From positions 248,001-312,000 of the forward strand of contig NZ_JAQNDA010000003.1 in NCBI RefSeq assembly GCF_028369065.1: 64,000 nt of DNA, written 5' to 3'. This DNA is from Marinobacter sp. SS21. GTDB taxonomy: Bacteria; Pseudomonadota; Gammaproteobacteria; Pseudomonadales; Oleiphilaceae. A model generated the notes under the pieces. That model was not told the origin of the DNA. It saw only the letters and a program-made list of their open reading frames with translations, and ran no database searches. Below are positions 21,661 to 30,929 of the stretch, piece after piece. Numbering within the stretch: the stretch's first letter is position 1; every line of letters starts with the position of its first letter. Position numbers and translations under genes: made by a program.

Positions 21661-21759
21661 CTAATTGCACTGCATGATTGCAACACCCGGTTTCGAGCTG
21701 TACCGGATAAATATCTGGGTTCTGTACCGTTTTCGCCACAATTGATCACTTCACCCCTG

Positions 21760-21787
21760 TTGCCGCCCTCGCCCGCTCCGATAGAAT
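21760..21787 (+). promoter_or_regulatory. Candidate sigma-70 promoter for alaA
   Basis: TTGCCG (21760-21765) and TAGAAT (21782-21787) are 16 bp apart and lie 37 bp before the ATG. Plausible but not unusual, so moderate confidence. Confidence 0.45.
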
Positions 21788-21823
21788 AGGATCTTTGGAA
21801 CCACCAACGGGAAGCCGACCTTT

Positions 21824-23038
21824 ATGCAGAACTACCTGAAGTCCGCCAAGCTGGATAACGTATGCTACGAAATTCGCGGCGTGGTTCTGCGTGAGGCCCG
21901 TCGGCTTGAAGAAGAAGGCCATCGGGTGCTCAAGCTCAACATCGGCAACCCAGCCGCTTTCGAGCTCGACGTGCCCGAGGAAATTCAGCAGGATGTGATT
22001 TACAACATGCCCCAGGCCCAGGGTTATGTTGAATCCAAAGGACTTTTCTCGGCCCGCAAAGCGGTCATGCATTACTGCCAGCAACGGGGCATCGACAAGG
22101 TCGACATCGACGATATTTTCCTCGGCAACGGGGTCAGCGAACTGATCGTCATGTCCATGCAGGCGCTTCTCAATACCGGCGACGAAGTGCTGATTCCAGC
22201 CCCGGATTACCCGCTCTGGACCGCCGCCGTAACGCTGTCCAGCGGCAAGCCGGTGCACTACCGCTGCGATGAGGAACAGGACTGGTATCCGGATCTCGAT
22301 GACATCCGCCAGAAGATCACCAGCCGTACCCGAGCCATTGTGCTGATCAACCCCAACAACCCAACGGGTGCAGTCTACTCGAAGGAGCTGCTGGAACAGG
22401 TCATTGAATTGGCTCGCCAACACAACCTGATCGTGTTATCCGATGAGATCTACGACAAGATCCTCTATGACGGTACCCAGCACATTTCCACCGCCTCGCT
22501 GGCAGACGATGTACTGTTCCTTACTTACAACGGCCTCTCCAAAAACTACCGGGCTGCCGGCTACCGCTCCGGCTGGATGATCATCAGCGGCGCGAAACAC
22601 CGGGCAACCGACCTGATCGAGGGCATTGAAATGCTCTCGAACATGCGACTGTGCGCCAATGTTCCCGCCCAGCTCGCGATCCAGACGGCACTGGGCGGCT
22701 ACCAGTCCATCAACGATCTCGTCGCCCCCGGTGGCCGGCTGTATGAACAGCGGGAAACCGCCTGGTCATTGCTCAATGACATCCCCGGTGTCAGTTGTGT
22801 CAAACCGAAAGGGGCTCTGTACCTGTTCCCGAAACTGGACCCGAAACGCTTCCCCATCGTCAATGATGAGAAACTGGTGCTGGACCTGCTGCTTCAGGAA
22901 CGCATCCTGTTAGTCCAGGGGTCCGCCTTCAACATCGACGACCGGCAGCACCTGCGAGTGGTGTTCCTGCCCAGAGAGGACACCCTGGCAGACGCCATGA
23001 AGCGACTGGCCCACTTCCTATCCAGCTACCAGCAGTAA
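21824..23038 (+). CDS. alaA: Alanine-forming aminotransferase (AlaA-type)
   Basis: 404 residues, close to E. coli AlaA (405). Fold-type I PLP aminotransferase that interconverts pyruvate/glutamate and alanine/2-oxoglutarate. It has the characteristic N-terminal LDNVCYEIRG, the NPNNPTGAVYS motif, SDEIYDK and the PLP lysine in GLSKNYR followed by GYRSGW. A candidate promoter is listed upstream. The next gene starts 11 bp after the stop. Confidence 0.92.
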   Translation: MQNYLKSAKLDNVCYEIRGVVLREARRLEEEGHRVLKLNIGNPAAFELDVPEEIQQDVIYNMPQAQGYVESKGLFSARKAVMHYCQQRGIDKVDIDDIFLGNGVSELIVMSMQALLNTGDEVLIPAPDYPLWTAAVTLSSGKPVHYRCDEEQDWYPDLDDIRQKITSRTRAIVLINPNNPTGAVYSKELLEQVIELARQHNLIVLSDEIYDKILYDGTQHISTASLADDVLFLTYNGLSKNYRAAGYRSGWMIISGAKHRATDLIEGIEMLSNMRLCANVPAQLAIQTALGGYQSINDLVAPGGRLYEQRETAWSLLNDIPGVSCVKPKGALYLFPKLDPKRFPIVNDEKLVLDLLLQERILLVQGSAFNIDDRQHLRVVFLPREDTLADAMKRLAHFLSSYQQ

Positions 23039-23049
23039 CAGGAGCGGGC

Positions 23050-23538
23050 ATGGCCGACATTCACATCGAAGAGTTCTACAAAGACACCGCCATTGCCCTG
23101 GTTCAGCTTTACAATGCCTTCCCAAGACGGACGAATCTGTTTGTGGAAGACATTGCGGGGCCGGACCAACCCGATGAGTTCGGCCTGCACAGCCGGCGTC
23201 ACATGGCCTGTTTTGGGGCGTTGCTGTGGCTGGCGGAGGAAGGCCTGCTGCGTTATGTCGACACCATCCGACAGGAGGCCCTGGATCAGGCAGTGCTGAC
23301 CCAGGCCGCCCTGGTCCGCCTGAGTGCGCCAGCCAGTCCGGAACTGATCGCCGAGATTGCCCCCACCGCCTTGGCCGAGGCCGAGGCCGCGCCACCATCC
23401 CTACGGTCGGATTACGCCACATTTATCTACCTGATTCGCCAAGCATTGCGAAGTGGCCACTCTTCCAGGGTTGGCCAGGTCATACAAGCCTCACTCTTCA
23501 GCGGCCACCAAGCCCCCGCTGGGTCTGCCGCCCGCTGA
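23050..23538 (+). CDS. Uncharacterised 162-residue protein
   Basis: Soluble, acidic protein with no visible motif or membrane segment. Residues 1-90 contain RRHMACFGALLWLAEEGLL, suggesting a helical, possibly winged-helix-like fold; the last ~50 residues are variable. It directly follows alaA and probably shares its transcript. I do not recognise the family. Confidence 0.6.
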   Translation: MADIHIEEFYKDTAIALVQLYNAFPRRTNLFVEDIAGPDQPDEFGLHSRRHMACFGALLWLAEEGLLRYVDTIRQEALDQAVLTQAALVRLSAPASPELIAEIAPTALAEAEAAPPSLRSDYATFIYLIRQALRSGHSSRVGQVIQASLFSGHQAPAGSAAR

Positions 23539-23558
23539 ATTATTTTCGCTGCTAACCG

Positions 23559-23587
23559 CTTGAAGGGCGCTCACATCATCCCGATAT
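23559..23587 (+). promoter_or_regulatory. Candidate heat-shock (sigma-32) promoter of htpX
   Basis: CTTGAAG (23559-23565), a 14-bp spacer and CCCGATAT (23580-23587) match the RpoH pattern CTTGAAA-N13-14-CCCCATNT at all but two positions. htpX is a heat-shock gene in E. coli, which supports the call. It lies 60-88 bp upstream of the ATG. Confidence 0.65.
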
Positions 23588-23646
23588 AATGGGGTGTCGA
23601 GGGCCTCAGCGCCGTCGCTCCGATTCGTTTCAGGAAGGGACAAACC

Positions 23647-24528
23647 ATGCGAATTTTGCTGTTTCTTGCCACCAACCTTGCGGTCATTCTGGTGGCCAGC
23701 ATTTCCCTGAGATTGCTGGGCGTCGACAGCTATCTCGCCGCCAATGGCCTCCAGTTCGGCCCCCTGCTCATCTTCGCCGCGGTATTCGGCTTCGCAGGCG
23801 CGCTAATCTCCCTGCTCATGTCCAAACCCATGGCCAAGTGGAGCACCCGCGCCCGAATTATTGACGCACCCCATTCCCCGGCCGAACGCTGGCTGATGGA
23901 CACGGTGGCCGAGCTGGCCAGGAATGCCGGCATCGGTATGCCGGACGTCGCCATTTTCCCAGCCCAACAATCCAACGCCTTCGCCACTGGCTGGAACCGA
24001 AATGCGGCACTGGTCGCCGTCAGCGAGGGTCTGCTGAGCCGTTTTAACAAGGACGAGATACGAGCGGTGCTTGGCCATGAAATTGGCCACGTCGCCAACG
24101 GTGACATGGTGACCCTTGCGCTGATTCAAGGCGTGGTCAACACCTTTGTCATCTTCGCCTCCCGGGTGATTGGCTCGGTGGTCGATCGGGTAGTATTTCG
24201 TAACGAGGAAGGCCACGGTATTGGCTTCTTCGTGGTCAGCTTTGTGGCTGAAATCGTGTTGGGTATCCTGGCCAGCACGATCGTGTTCTGGTTTTCCCGT
24301 CGCCGGGAATACCGGGCCGACATTGCCGGCGCCCAACTGGCTGGACGCGGCGCCATGATCAATGCGCTGTCGCGACTCAAACAGGAAAGTGAAATTCCCG
24401 ATCAGATGCCCGATACACTCCAGGCATTTGGCATCAACCGGGGCGCCCGCGGCGGACTGAGCGCGCTGTTCATGACCCACCCCCCACTCGACAGCCGAAT
24501 CGAGGCACTTAAGCAAGCCGCCCTTTAG
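23647..24528 (+). CDS. htpX: Membrane metalloprotease HtpX
   Basis: 293-residue M48B zinc protease of the inner membrane; degrades misfolded membrane proteins with FtsH. Two N-terminal membrane helices, the zinc-binding HEIGH in [12 protein letters not shown] and the downstream glutamate in [10 protein letters not shown] are present, followed by HPPLDSRI. Length is typical. The GGAAGGGACAAACC leader gives a good ribosome-binding site. A candidate heat-shock promoter lies upstream and a hairpin follows. Confidence 0.96.
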   Translation: MRILLFLATNLAVILVASISLRLLGVDSYLAANGLQFGPLLIFAAVFGFAGALISLLMSKPMAKWSTRARIIDAPHSPAERWLMDTVAELARNAGIGMPDVAIFPAQQSNAFATGWNRNAALVAVSEGLLSRFNKDEIRAVLGHEIGHVANGDMVTLALIQGVVNTFVIFASRVIGSVVDRVVFRNEEGHGIGFFVVSFVAEIVLGILASTIVFWFSRRREYRADIAGAQLAGRGAMINALSRLKQESEIPDQMPDTLQAFGINRGARGGLSALFMTHPPLDSRIEALKQAAL

Positions 24529-24542
24529 CCACTTAACACTTG

Positions 24543-24571
24543 CATCGGCGGGTTCATTCCGCCCGCCGGTG
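24543..24571 (+). terminator. GC-rich hairpin after htpX
   Basis: CATCGGCGGG and CCCGCCGGTG pair over 10 bp with one wobble, 15 bp after the htpX stop. No T-run follows, so its terminator function is uncertain. Confidence 0.45.
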
Positions 24572-24755
24572 CGACCGTATCGCTGCCCCTCCCGCACTCC
24601 TTTTGTACAATAGATAACCAACCAACCCTCTGGCATACTCCTGGCCAGAGTGCTGCTTCCGTCACAGAGCAGAGGTCATATTTCCGACACAATCGGAAGG
24701 TAGTGTTGAACCGAGCCAAAGGAGTGGAAACTCAGAATCCCGGAGTGTCACACAA

Positions 24756-24935
24756 ATGAGAGAGGGAAATACCGTGCTACAACAAAAGCAATCGCCAGAA
24801 TCCTGGATGAACGGTGCAGCCATTGTTCTGTCGGACGGACGTGAGATCCCCATTACAGAAACCATGGTCCGGCTGTCACTGGAAGCACTATTGAATGGCG
24901 AAGAGAAAGCGTCAGAGCGACGGGCGACGGCCTGA
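24756..24935 (+). CDS. Small conserved protein, PA1571-like (59 residues)
   Basis: ATG 24756 to TGA 24933-24935. The protein contains SWMNGAAIVLSDGREIPITETM followed by a short helix, which resembles the small Pseudomonas family named after PA1571. The GRE-IPIT core looks conserved. A GGAGTG stretch precedes the start. Function unknown, and the family link is from memory. It is a single gene facing pdxB tail to tail. Confidence 0.7.
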   Translation: MREGNTVLQQKQSPESWMNGAAIVLSDGREIPITETMVRLSLEALLNGEEKASERRATA

Positions 24936-24961
24936 CGCTCAGACCCAGCCGCAAACAGACC

Positions 24962-26107
24962 TCAAATTTTCAGCTTGAAGCCAAGCGCGCGAAAGGTGTC
25001 CTGGGATGACCGGCTGGAGCCTTTGAGCTGAATTTTCACGCTGGAAAACTCACGGCGTACCGGATAATCGCGACGGAGCCGGTCGAAGGTAGCTCTTCGA
25101 TGCGGTTCGTCTTGCCACATGCTCCGCCTTAGCTCGGCATCATCCCGACGAGGATCGTAGCAACAGCGCATGGCGGTCACCGCAGCACCCACCTCATCTG
25201 CCGAACTGGTAAAAGCCAGCTTGCTCAGCGCAGGTTCTGGCAGAAACTGCCCGGCCTTCTTACGCGCCGGTAGCCCAAGATACCGGCAAACCGACTGATA
25301 GATCATCTCACTGCCCTGAACCTTGCCCTCCAGGCTGTATCCCGCGATATGAGGGGTTGCCAGCCACACCCGATTGACCAGATCCGGGTTAATCGCGGGC
25401 TCGCCCCGCCAGACGTCCAACGCCACCGTTGGGGCATCAGGGCCGGCCAAACGGTTCAGCAAGGCCGATTCATCGATAACGCCACCGCGACTGGTGTTAA
25501 TCAGGAGCTGGTTACGCCCCAGTCTCGACAGCCTGGCCTCGTCTATCAAGTGGTGGGTGGCGTGTTCGCCGGTTGACGTCAGCGGGGTGTGCAGTGTGAC
25601 AACGTCGCAAGCGAGGGCTTCTTCAAGCTCGACGAAGTCGCCCTCTTCCGCAGCCGCACGCGGTGGGTCACACAGTTTGACGGCGAACCCGAGGCGATCG
25701 AGCTTGCGAGCCAGTTCGCCGCCGACGTTGCCGACGCCGACGACACCCACCGTCAACTCGCTCCAGTCGCCCAAGCCGCGGCGCTCGGCATACAGCGACA
25801 GCACACTGAGCACATATTCGGCGACGCTGTTGGCGTTACAGCCCGGCGCCGCGCAGAACGAAATGCCGCGGGACAGCAGCCAGTCTTCATCAACATGATC
25901 GGTGCCGATGGTCGCGGTGCCCACAAACTTGACCCGGCTACCCTCTAGCAGCGCCTGGTTCACCCGGGTTACCGAGCGGACCAGCAGGATATCGGCCTCG
26001 CACACGTCCTCAGCGGTCATGGATCGACCGGAAACTCGGTGTATTCGTCCAATATCCCCGAAGAAGGAATCCAGCAGTGGTATGTTTTCGTCGGCTACAA
26101 TCAACAT
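24962..26107 (-). CDS. pdxB: Erythronate-4-phosphate dehydrogenase
   Basis: NAD-dependent 2-hydroxyacid dehydrogenase of de novo pyridoxal phosphate synthesis. 381 residues. N-terminal MLIVADENIPLLD, Rossmann GVGNVGGELA, and the catalytic set Arg (RGGVIDE region), Glu and His (ATPHIAGYS) are visible. The ~100-residue C-terminal extension is typical of PdxB and separates it from SerA-like relatives. Confidence 0.95.
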   Translation of the reverse strand: MLIVADENIPLLDSFFGDIGRIHRVSGRSMTAEDVCEADILLVRSVTRVNQALLEGSRVKFVGTATIGTDHVDEDWLLSRGISFCAAPGCNANSVAEYVLSVLSLYAERRGLGDWSELTVGVVGVGNVGGELARKLDRLGFAVKLCDPPRAAAEEGDFVELEEALACDVVTLHTPLTSTGEHATHHLIDEARLSRLGRNQLLINTSRGGVIDESALLNRLAGPDAPTVALDVWRGEPAINPDLVNRVWLATPHIAGYSLEGKVQGSEMIYQSVCRYLGLPARKKAGQFLPEPALSKLAFTSSADEVGAAVTAMRCCYDPRRDDAELRRSMWQDEPHRRATFDRLRRDYPVRREFSSVKIQLKGSSRSSQDTFRALGFKLKI

Positions 26108-26124
26108 GCGGTATTCCGGTCTCC

Positions 26125-27471
26125 TCAGCTCCGGCCTTGACGAGGTCTGCGCCCTCCGGATGGCCTACCCCCGGACGGTCTGCGACCGCCACCGCCGCCA
26201 CCGCGGCGACGGGGAATTGGCGGCTTGGCGAGGGGCGCCATCAGATCTTCTTCCGGAACGATCGCACTCAGTTTCTGGCTGATGTACTTTTCGATCACCG
26301 GCAAGGAGAAAGAATCATCCTCTCCGGCCAGGCTGACCGAGATTCCGTGCTGACCGGCACGGCCGGTCCGACCGATCCGATGGACGTAATCCTCAGCGTT
26401 CTCCGGCAGGTTGTAATTAAATACGTGGGTGACACCATCAACGTGAATCCCGCGCCCGGCGACATCGGTGGCGACCAGCACCTGGATGGCGCCGCGCTTG
26501 AATTGGTCCAGGGTCTTAAGGCGTTTGTTCTGGGCGATTTCACCAGACATCATGGCCACCTTGACACCCTGATTCAGCAGGTTCTGCTCCAGGTCGCGAC
26601 ACTGATCGCGCCGGTTGGCAAAGACGATGGCCTTGTCCACGCCAGGGCGCTTGAGATAGTTCGCCAGCACCGTCAGCTTGTCATCCTCACTGACCAGGTA
26701 GACCGTCTGTTCAACCCGTTCCGCAGTCTTCTGTTCCGGTTCGATTTCAACGAATTCGGCATTCCCAGTCCACATGGAGGCCAGGTTGAGCACATCCTGA
26801 TTGAAGGTGGCACTGAACAGCAGAGTTTGCCGGTCTTCCTTGGCCGGGCACTTGCGAATGATGCGCTTGACGTCCGGGATAAATCCCATGTCCAGCATGC
26901 GATCCGCCTCGTCAAGGATCAGCAGGTCGACTTGATCCAGAAACACATCCTGGGAGCCGAGGAAATCGATCAATCGTCCCGGCGTCGCCACCAGGATATC
27001 GACAATCTCGTTCTGCAACTGGTCTCGCTGCTTGTCGTAATTCATTCCGCCCACCACGGTGACCACATTGTGCCCGGTGTAGCCGCAGAGCTGCTCCGCG
27101 TCCTTGGCAATCTGCAGCGCAAGTTCTCGGGTCGGCGCCAATGCCAGCACCCGGGGCTCAGAGGCAAAACGGTCTTTCGCCGGCACTGGAATTTCCAACA
27201 GGCTCTGAATGGCGGTAATCAGAAACGCGGCCGTTTTGCCGGTGCCGGTCTGGGCTTGCCCGATCAGGTCTTCGCAAGCCAGCGTAAAGGGCAGGGTTTC
27301 TGCCTGTATTGGGGTGCAGTGGGTAAAACCGATATCGGTGATGGCGTTAAGCAGACGAGAATCCAGGTTCAAGTCCTTGAATCGCACATCGGAGCTGGTA
27401 GAGGGTGCTGAAGCCTCAACTTCTGCCTCAGCAGTTGCAGGCGTCGTGGCCTGGGGGGTCGATGTTGTCAT
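26125..27471 (-). CDS. rhlB: DEAD-box ATP-dependent RNA helicase, RhlB-like
   Basis: 448 residues. A ~30-residue Ala/Thr-rich N-terminus, then the Q motif (IGFTHCTPIQ), motif I AQTGTGKT, DEAD, SAT, and C-terminal helicase HRIGRTGRAG. The last ~30 residues are a Gly/Arg-rich RGG-like tail that probably binds RNA. The core resembles Pseudomonas RhlB, a degradosome helicase, but RNase E is outside the window. Symbol less certain than the family. Confidence 0.82.
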   Translation of the reverse strand: MTTSTPQATTPATAEAEVEASAPSTSSDVRFKDLNLDSRLLNAITDIGFTHCTPIQAETLPFTLACEDLIGQAQTGTGKTAAFLITAIQSLLEIPVPAKDRFASEPRVLALAPTRELALQIAKDAEQLCGYTGHNVVTVVGGMNYDKQRDQLQNEIVDILVATPGRLIDFLGSQDVFLDQVDLLILDEADRMLDMGFIPDVKRIIRKCPAKEDRQTLLFSATFNQDVLNLASMWTGNAEFVEIEPEQKTAERVEQTVYLVSEDDKLTVLANYLKRPGVDKAIVFANRRDQCRDLEQNLLNQGVKVAMMSGEIAQNKRLKTLDQFKRGAIQVLVATDVAGRGIHVDGVTHVFNYNLPENAEDYVHRIGRTGRAGQHGISVSLAGEDDSFSLPVIEKYISQKLSAIVPEEDLMAPLAKPPIPRRRGGGGGGRRPSGGRPSGGRRPRQGRS

Positions 27472-27493
27472 AAGCAGTCAGAATACCTTGCAG

Positions 27494-28051
27494 TCATTGG
27501 TTCACGGGTGCCGCGTCTGGGTCGTCAGCCTGCCACGCTGCTGCAAACCGGTCTGCCGTGCCATAAAATGTCTTGAGTGTTTGAAAAAACTGAACAGCCC
27601 GCGCCGGCAGCCCCAGTTCCAGGTACCTATTCGCCTGGGCCCTTACTCTGCGCCTAAAGCCCGCTTCGTCAGCGGCGCCATTACCGGACAGGTTATCAAC
27701 ACTGATGTGGAATCGGAAACCCGCCGCAACAGAAAACAACCATTCCAGCGCCTGAGGCTTGACTTCCACCTGTTCGAACGCAGTTTGCTGTTCCCTGGTA
27801 CGGCCATCGGGACAATACCAGTAACCGTAATCCGGCAGCGTGCGCCGGTGCTCACCGGCAATGCACCAGTGACTGATTTCATGCAATGCACTGGCATAAT
27901 AGCCGTGAGCAAAGATAACCTGTGCGGGCTGCTGTGCACCAACTTCCGGCACATACTCGGGTTCAGCGCCGCCGCGGACCAGAACTGTCCGGTAGCGTTC
28001 CCGGAACAAGTCGTTGAACAGCATGATAAGATCAGTTGGATGGTGCTTCAT
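27494..28051 (-). CDS. epmC: Elongation factor P hydroxylase EpmC
   Basis: 185 residues. EpmC (YfcM) hydroxylates the beta-lysylated lysine of EF-P. The conserved VFAHGYYASALHEISHWCIAG block with its metal-binding histidines and DYGYWYCPDGR are nearly identical to the E. coli family pattern. The frame runs to 28135, but ATG 28051 gives the expected N-terminus (MKHHPTDLI). epmA and epmB are not in the window. Divergent from dsbD with 139 bp between the starts. Confidence 0.94.
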   Translation of the reverse strand: MKHHPTDLIMLFNDLFRERYRTVLVRGGAEPEYVPEVGAQQPAQVIFAHGYYASALHEISHWCIAGEHRRTLPDYGYWYCPDGRTREQQTAFEQVEVKPQALEWLFSVAAGFRFHISVDNLSGNGAADEAGFRRRVRAQANRYLELGLPARAVQFFQTLKTFYGTADRFAAAWQADDPDAAPVNQ

Positions 28052-28190
28052 GGATCGGCTATTGTGCGGCTTTAGGGCCCGCAATACCAGAGGGAACTTT
28101 CGCCGCAGCCCGGTGTCTTCCCGATGCACCGACAATTGTCAGGCACATACCCGACAACCGTTTCGAGTTTACCAAAAGACCACAGACTCT

Positions 28191-30059
28191 ATGGCCTCAG
28201 CAATCCGGACCCTTACCAATCACTGGTTCACCCTGTTCTTCGTGGCAATCTCCTTGACCTTACCCTTCGCCAGCCAGGCTGCCCTGCCGGGCAGTCTGTT
28301 TGGGTCAAGCCAGATGGAGTTCCTCCCGGTTGATGATGCCCTGCCATTCAACTTCACCACCGAAGGCAACAACCTGGTACTCACATGGAATGTGGCACCG
28401 GGACATTACCTGTACAAGGACCGGATCACAATCCAGCCCGATAATGACCAGGTTCGGATGGGCTCTCCGGCGTTCAGTCGGTCGGGCACGGTGACAGAAG
28501 ATGACTATTTCGGTGAGGTGACGGTCTTCTACGACCCCGTTACCGCCACCCTTCCGGTTGAGCTGCCCGACCACCTCACCGAAACCACCTTCCAGGTCAC
28601 CTACCAGGGCTGTGCCGAGGCGGGCCTGTGCTACCCGCCACAAACCCGGGAGGCCCTGTTTTTCCCCGCAAACAGCGAACCGTCTCCTAACGTTGCGGCG
28701 GACACTGCCCGCTCGCTCCCCCAGGATACCGAAACCGCCGCAGGCCTGGCTGGGTTTCTGGCCGATCGATCAATACTGGCCATTGCCGGGGTTTTTCTCG
28801 CCCTCGGACTCGGCTTGACCTTTACCCCCTGCGTATTGCCAATGGTGCCCATCATCTCGGCACTGGTATCCAGCCGCAACACCCAGACCACCGCACATGC
28901 GCTGCTGCTGTCCGCCAGTTACGTCCTCGGTATGGCACTCACCTACGCCCTGGCAGGCGTGATCACAGGACTACTGGGCGCCAGCTTCAACCTCCAGGCG
29001 CAGCTGCAATCACCCTGGGTGCTGAGCGGTTTCGCGGCCCTGTTTATCGCCTTTGCCCTCTCCATGTTCAATCTCTACGACCTTCAGCTTCCCCGCTTCA
29101 TTCGCGACCGATTGAACCAGGCCAGCCACAAGCTCACCGGAGGCCGGGTGGCCAGCCTGTTCGCCATTGGCGCCATTTCCTCACTGATCGTCTCGCCCTG
29201 TGTCTCGGCGCCCCTGGCCGGCAGCCTGCTGTACATCAGCACCACACAAGATGCGGTCGTTGGCGGCGTGGCACTGTTCGCGCTGGGGCTGGGCATGGGC
29301 CTGCCGCTCATTCTGGTGGCGGTCGGTGGCCGTCGTTTCCTGCCAGCGTCCGGCCAGTGGATGAACGTGGTCAAATCGATTTACGGCATCATGCTGCTGG
29401 GCGTTGCGATCTGGCTGATTGAACGATTGGTCGCTGACTGGGCGGCGCTGATTCTTTGGGGAGTGCTGGCAGCCGTGACCGGCGTTCAGCTCGGCGCTTT
29501 CGACACCGCCAGGGCGGGCTGGCAGCGAACCTGGAAAGGACTGGGACTGGTGCTCTTTGCCTATGGCCTGGCCTTGCTGGCTGGCGCCATGACCGGTGCC
29601 AACGACCCACTCAAACCGCTGGCGCCGTTTACCATGCAAACCGCAACGCCCGCAGGACAACCGCAGGACGACCCGCAGTTTCTGCGGCTATCGTCACCAG
29701 AGCAGCTCCGCTCGGAACTGCGGCGCGCCAGTACACAGGGCCGGCCGGTTATGCTGGATTTCTATGCTGACTGGTGCATTTCCTGCAAGATCATGGAGCG
29801 CGAAGTGTTCACAGCCCCCGACGTGCGGCAGGCCCTGGCGCCCTATACCCTGCTTCAGCTGGATCTCACCGACAATACGCCGGCGCAACAGGCCTTGCTA
29901 AACGAGTGGGGGCTGTTCGGCCCGCCAGCCATCCTGTTCTTCCGGCGGGACGGCAATGAAGCTGCGACGTTAAGAGTCTTGGGCGAAATGAGCCACGCCG
30001 AGTTTCTCGGCCACCTGGCCAAGGCTTCCGCCCTGAACACTAGTCGCCCCGCCGGATAA
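28191..30059 (+). CDS. dsbD: Thiol:disulfide interchange protein DsbD
   Basis: 622 residues, GC-normal. Inner-membrane protein that carries electrons from thioredoxin to the periplasm for DsbC, cytochrome c maturation and others. Signal peptide (~30 residues), N-terminal immunoglobulin-like domain with a C--AGLCYPP motif, eight-helix membrane core with FTPCVLP and SPCVSAPL, and C-terminal thioredoxin domain with DWCISCK. ATG 28191 is chosen since it begins the signal peptide; the frame is open from 28014. The tail overlaps tusA by 20 bp. Confidence 0.94.
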   Translation: MASAIRTLTNHWFTLFFVAISLTLPFASQAALPGSLFGSSQMEFLPVDDALPFNFTTEGNNLVLTWNVAPGHYLYKDRITIQPDNDQVRMGSPAFSRSGTVTEDDYFGEVTVFYDPVTATLPVELPDHLTETTFQVTYQGCAEAGLCYPPQTREALFFPANSEPSPNVAADTARSLPQDTETAAGLAGFLADRSILAIAGVFLALGLGLTFTPCVLPMVPIISALVSSRNTQTTAHALLLSASYVLGMALTYALAGVITGLLGASFNLQAQLQSPWVLSGFAALFIAFALSMFNLYDLQLPRFIRDRLNQASHKLTGGRVASLFAIGAISSLIVSPCVSAPLAGSLLYISTTQDAVVGGVALFALGLGMGLPLILVAVGGRRFLPASGQWMNVVKSIYGIMLLGVAIWLIERLVADWAALILWGVLAAVTGVQLGAFDTARAGWQRTWKGLGLVLFAYGLALLAGAMTGANDPLKPLAPFTMQTATPAGQPQDDPQFLRLSSPEQLRSELRRASTQGRPVMLDFYADWCISCKIMEREVFTAPDVRQALAPYTLLQLDLTDNTPAQQALLNEWGLFGPPAILFFRRDGNEAATLRVLGEMSHAEFLGHLAKASALNTSRPAG

Positions 30060-30279
30060 AGTAGACATACTCGGGGCCGCCAATATCCTGGGCCACAAGC
30101 TCATGGTTCAGGAACTGGCAGAACCGGGGGATGTCCCGGGTGGTGGATGGATCCGTTGCGATCACCTTAAGAATGTCCCCCGGGGCAACTTCGGTAATTC
30201 GGCCGTGCAACAGCATCACCGGCTCGGGGCAAAACAACCCGCGCGCGTCCAGCTCCGCCTCATGCGATGGTGTTTCCAA
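30040..30279 (-). CDS. tusA: TusA-family sulfur carrier
   Basis: 79 residues. TusA-type proteins relay persulfide sulfur, for example toward MnmA-dependent tRNA thiolation. The [10 protein letters not shown] motif with persulfide-carrying Cys17 is intact. The start is TTG 30279, supported by AGGAGG seven bases upstream; no ATG is available at the N-terminus. Convergent with dsbD, sharing 20 bp. The molybdopterin-linked paralogs have similar motifs, so the symbol is tentative. Confidence 0.85.
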   Translation of the reverse strand: METPSHEAELDARGLFCPEPVMLLHGRITEVAPGDILKVIATDPSTTRDIPRFCQFLNHELVAQDIGGPEYVYFIRRGD

Positions 30280-30404
30280 ACTGACTTCCTCCTGTCACAG
30301 GGAAAATTCAAAATATCGTGCTAAATTACTGTTTATAGATACCTAAAAGGGTCGCACCACGAGGGCCCTTGATCCCAGCCCAACGATCAGTAGTGAGGTT
30401 CTGC

Positions 30405-30695
30405 ATGATTCGCGTATTGATAGAACGCCATATCGCCGAAACCCTGGAGGAACCGTACGAGACCCGTTCACGCAGAATACTCCAGCAAGCCGTGTGCGCC
30501 CCTGGTTTCATCTCTGGCGAAACACTGGTGGACACGCTGGATCCCAACCACCGCTTGACCCTTGCCAACTGGCGCTCCGTCGCCGACTGGGACCGCTGGT
30601 ACCGGTCCGAAACCCGCAAGGACCTGATGACGGAGATTATACCGATGATGGATCGGGACGAAAAAATTACCATCCTGGAACAGAGCGGTCACTAA
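30405..30695 (+). CDS. Antibiotic-biosynthesis monooxygenase (ABM)-like small protein
   Basis: 96 residues with the ABM fold pattern: MIRVLIERHI at the N-terminus, APGF-SGE-L in the middle, NW-SV-DW--W and a C-terminal E region. ABM proteins are ferredoxin-like dimers including monooxygenases and heme degraders; this one has no clear substrate. The frame is open from 30369 (TTG) but ATG 30405 with a TGAGG-type ribosome-binding site gives the domain start. Confidence 0.75.
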   Translation: MIRVLIERHIAETLEEPYETRSRRILQQAVCAPGFISGETLVDTLDPNHRLTLANWRSVADWDRWYRSETRKDLMTEIIPMMDRDEKITILEQSGH

Positions 30696-30929
30696 CTCGC
30701 TTCGGGGCAATACCCTATCGGTTTGCCAAGGCGTCCATCCAGCGACGCGAAACGTGTCGATTGTCCCCGGCCAATCGACGGCTGCCAGGCCGTGCCAGCG
30801 CACCTGCCCCCCTAAACGGCCTGGCGATTTTCACTCCGTTCCGCTCCATGCGCTAATTTGAATCTGTTTAACATCCGTACCCATCCGGATCGGCTACACT
30901 GCCCCCTTCATTTCTCGGGTATAGTGTCT

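Noticed and set aside
26077..27411. 444-codon plus-strand frame opposite rhlB
   Set aside because: Shadow of the helicase gene, whose motifs are all intact on the other strand.
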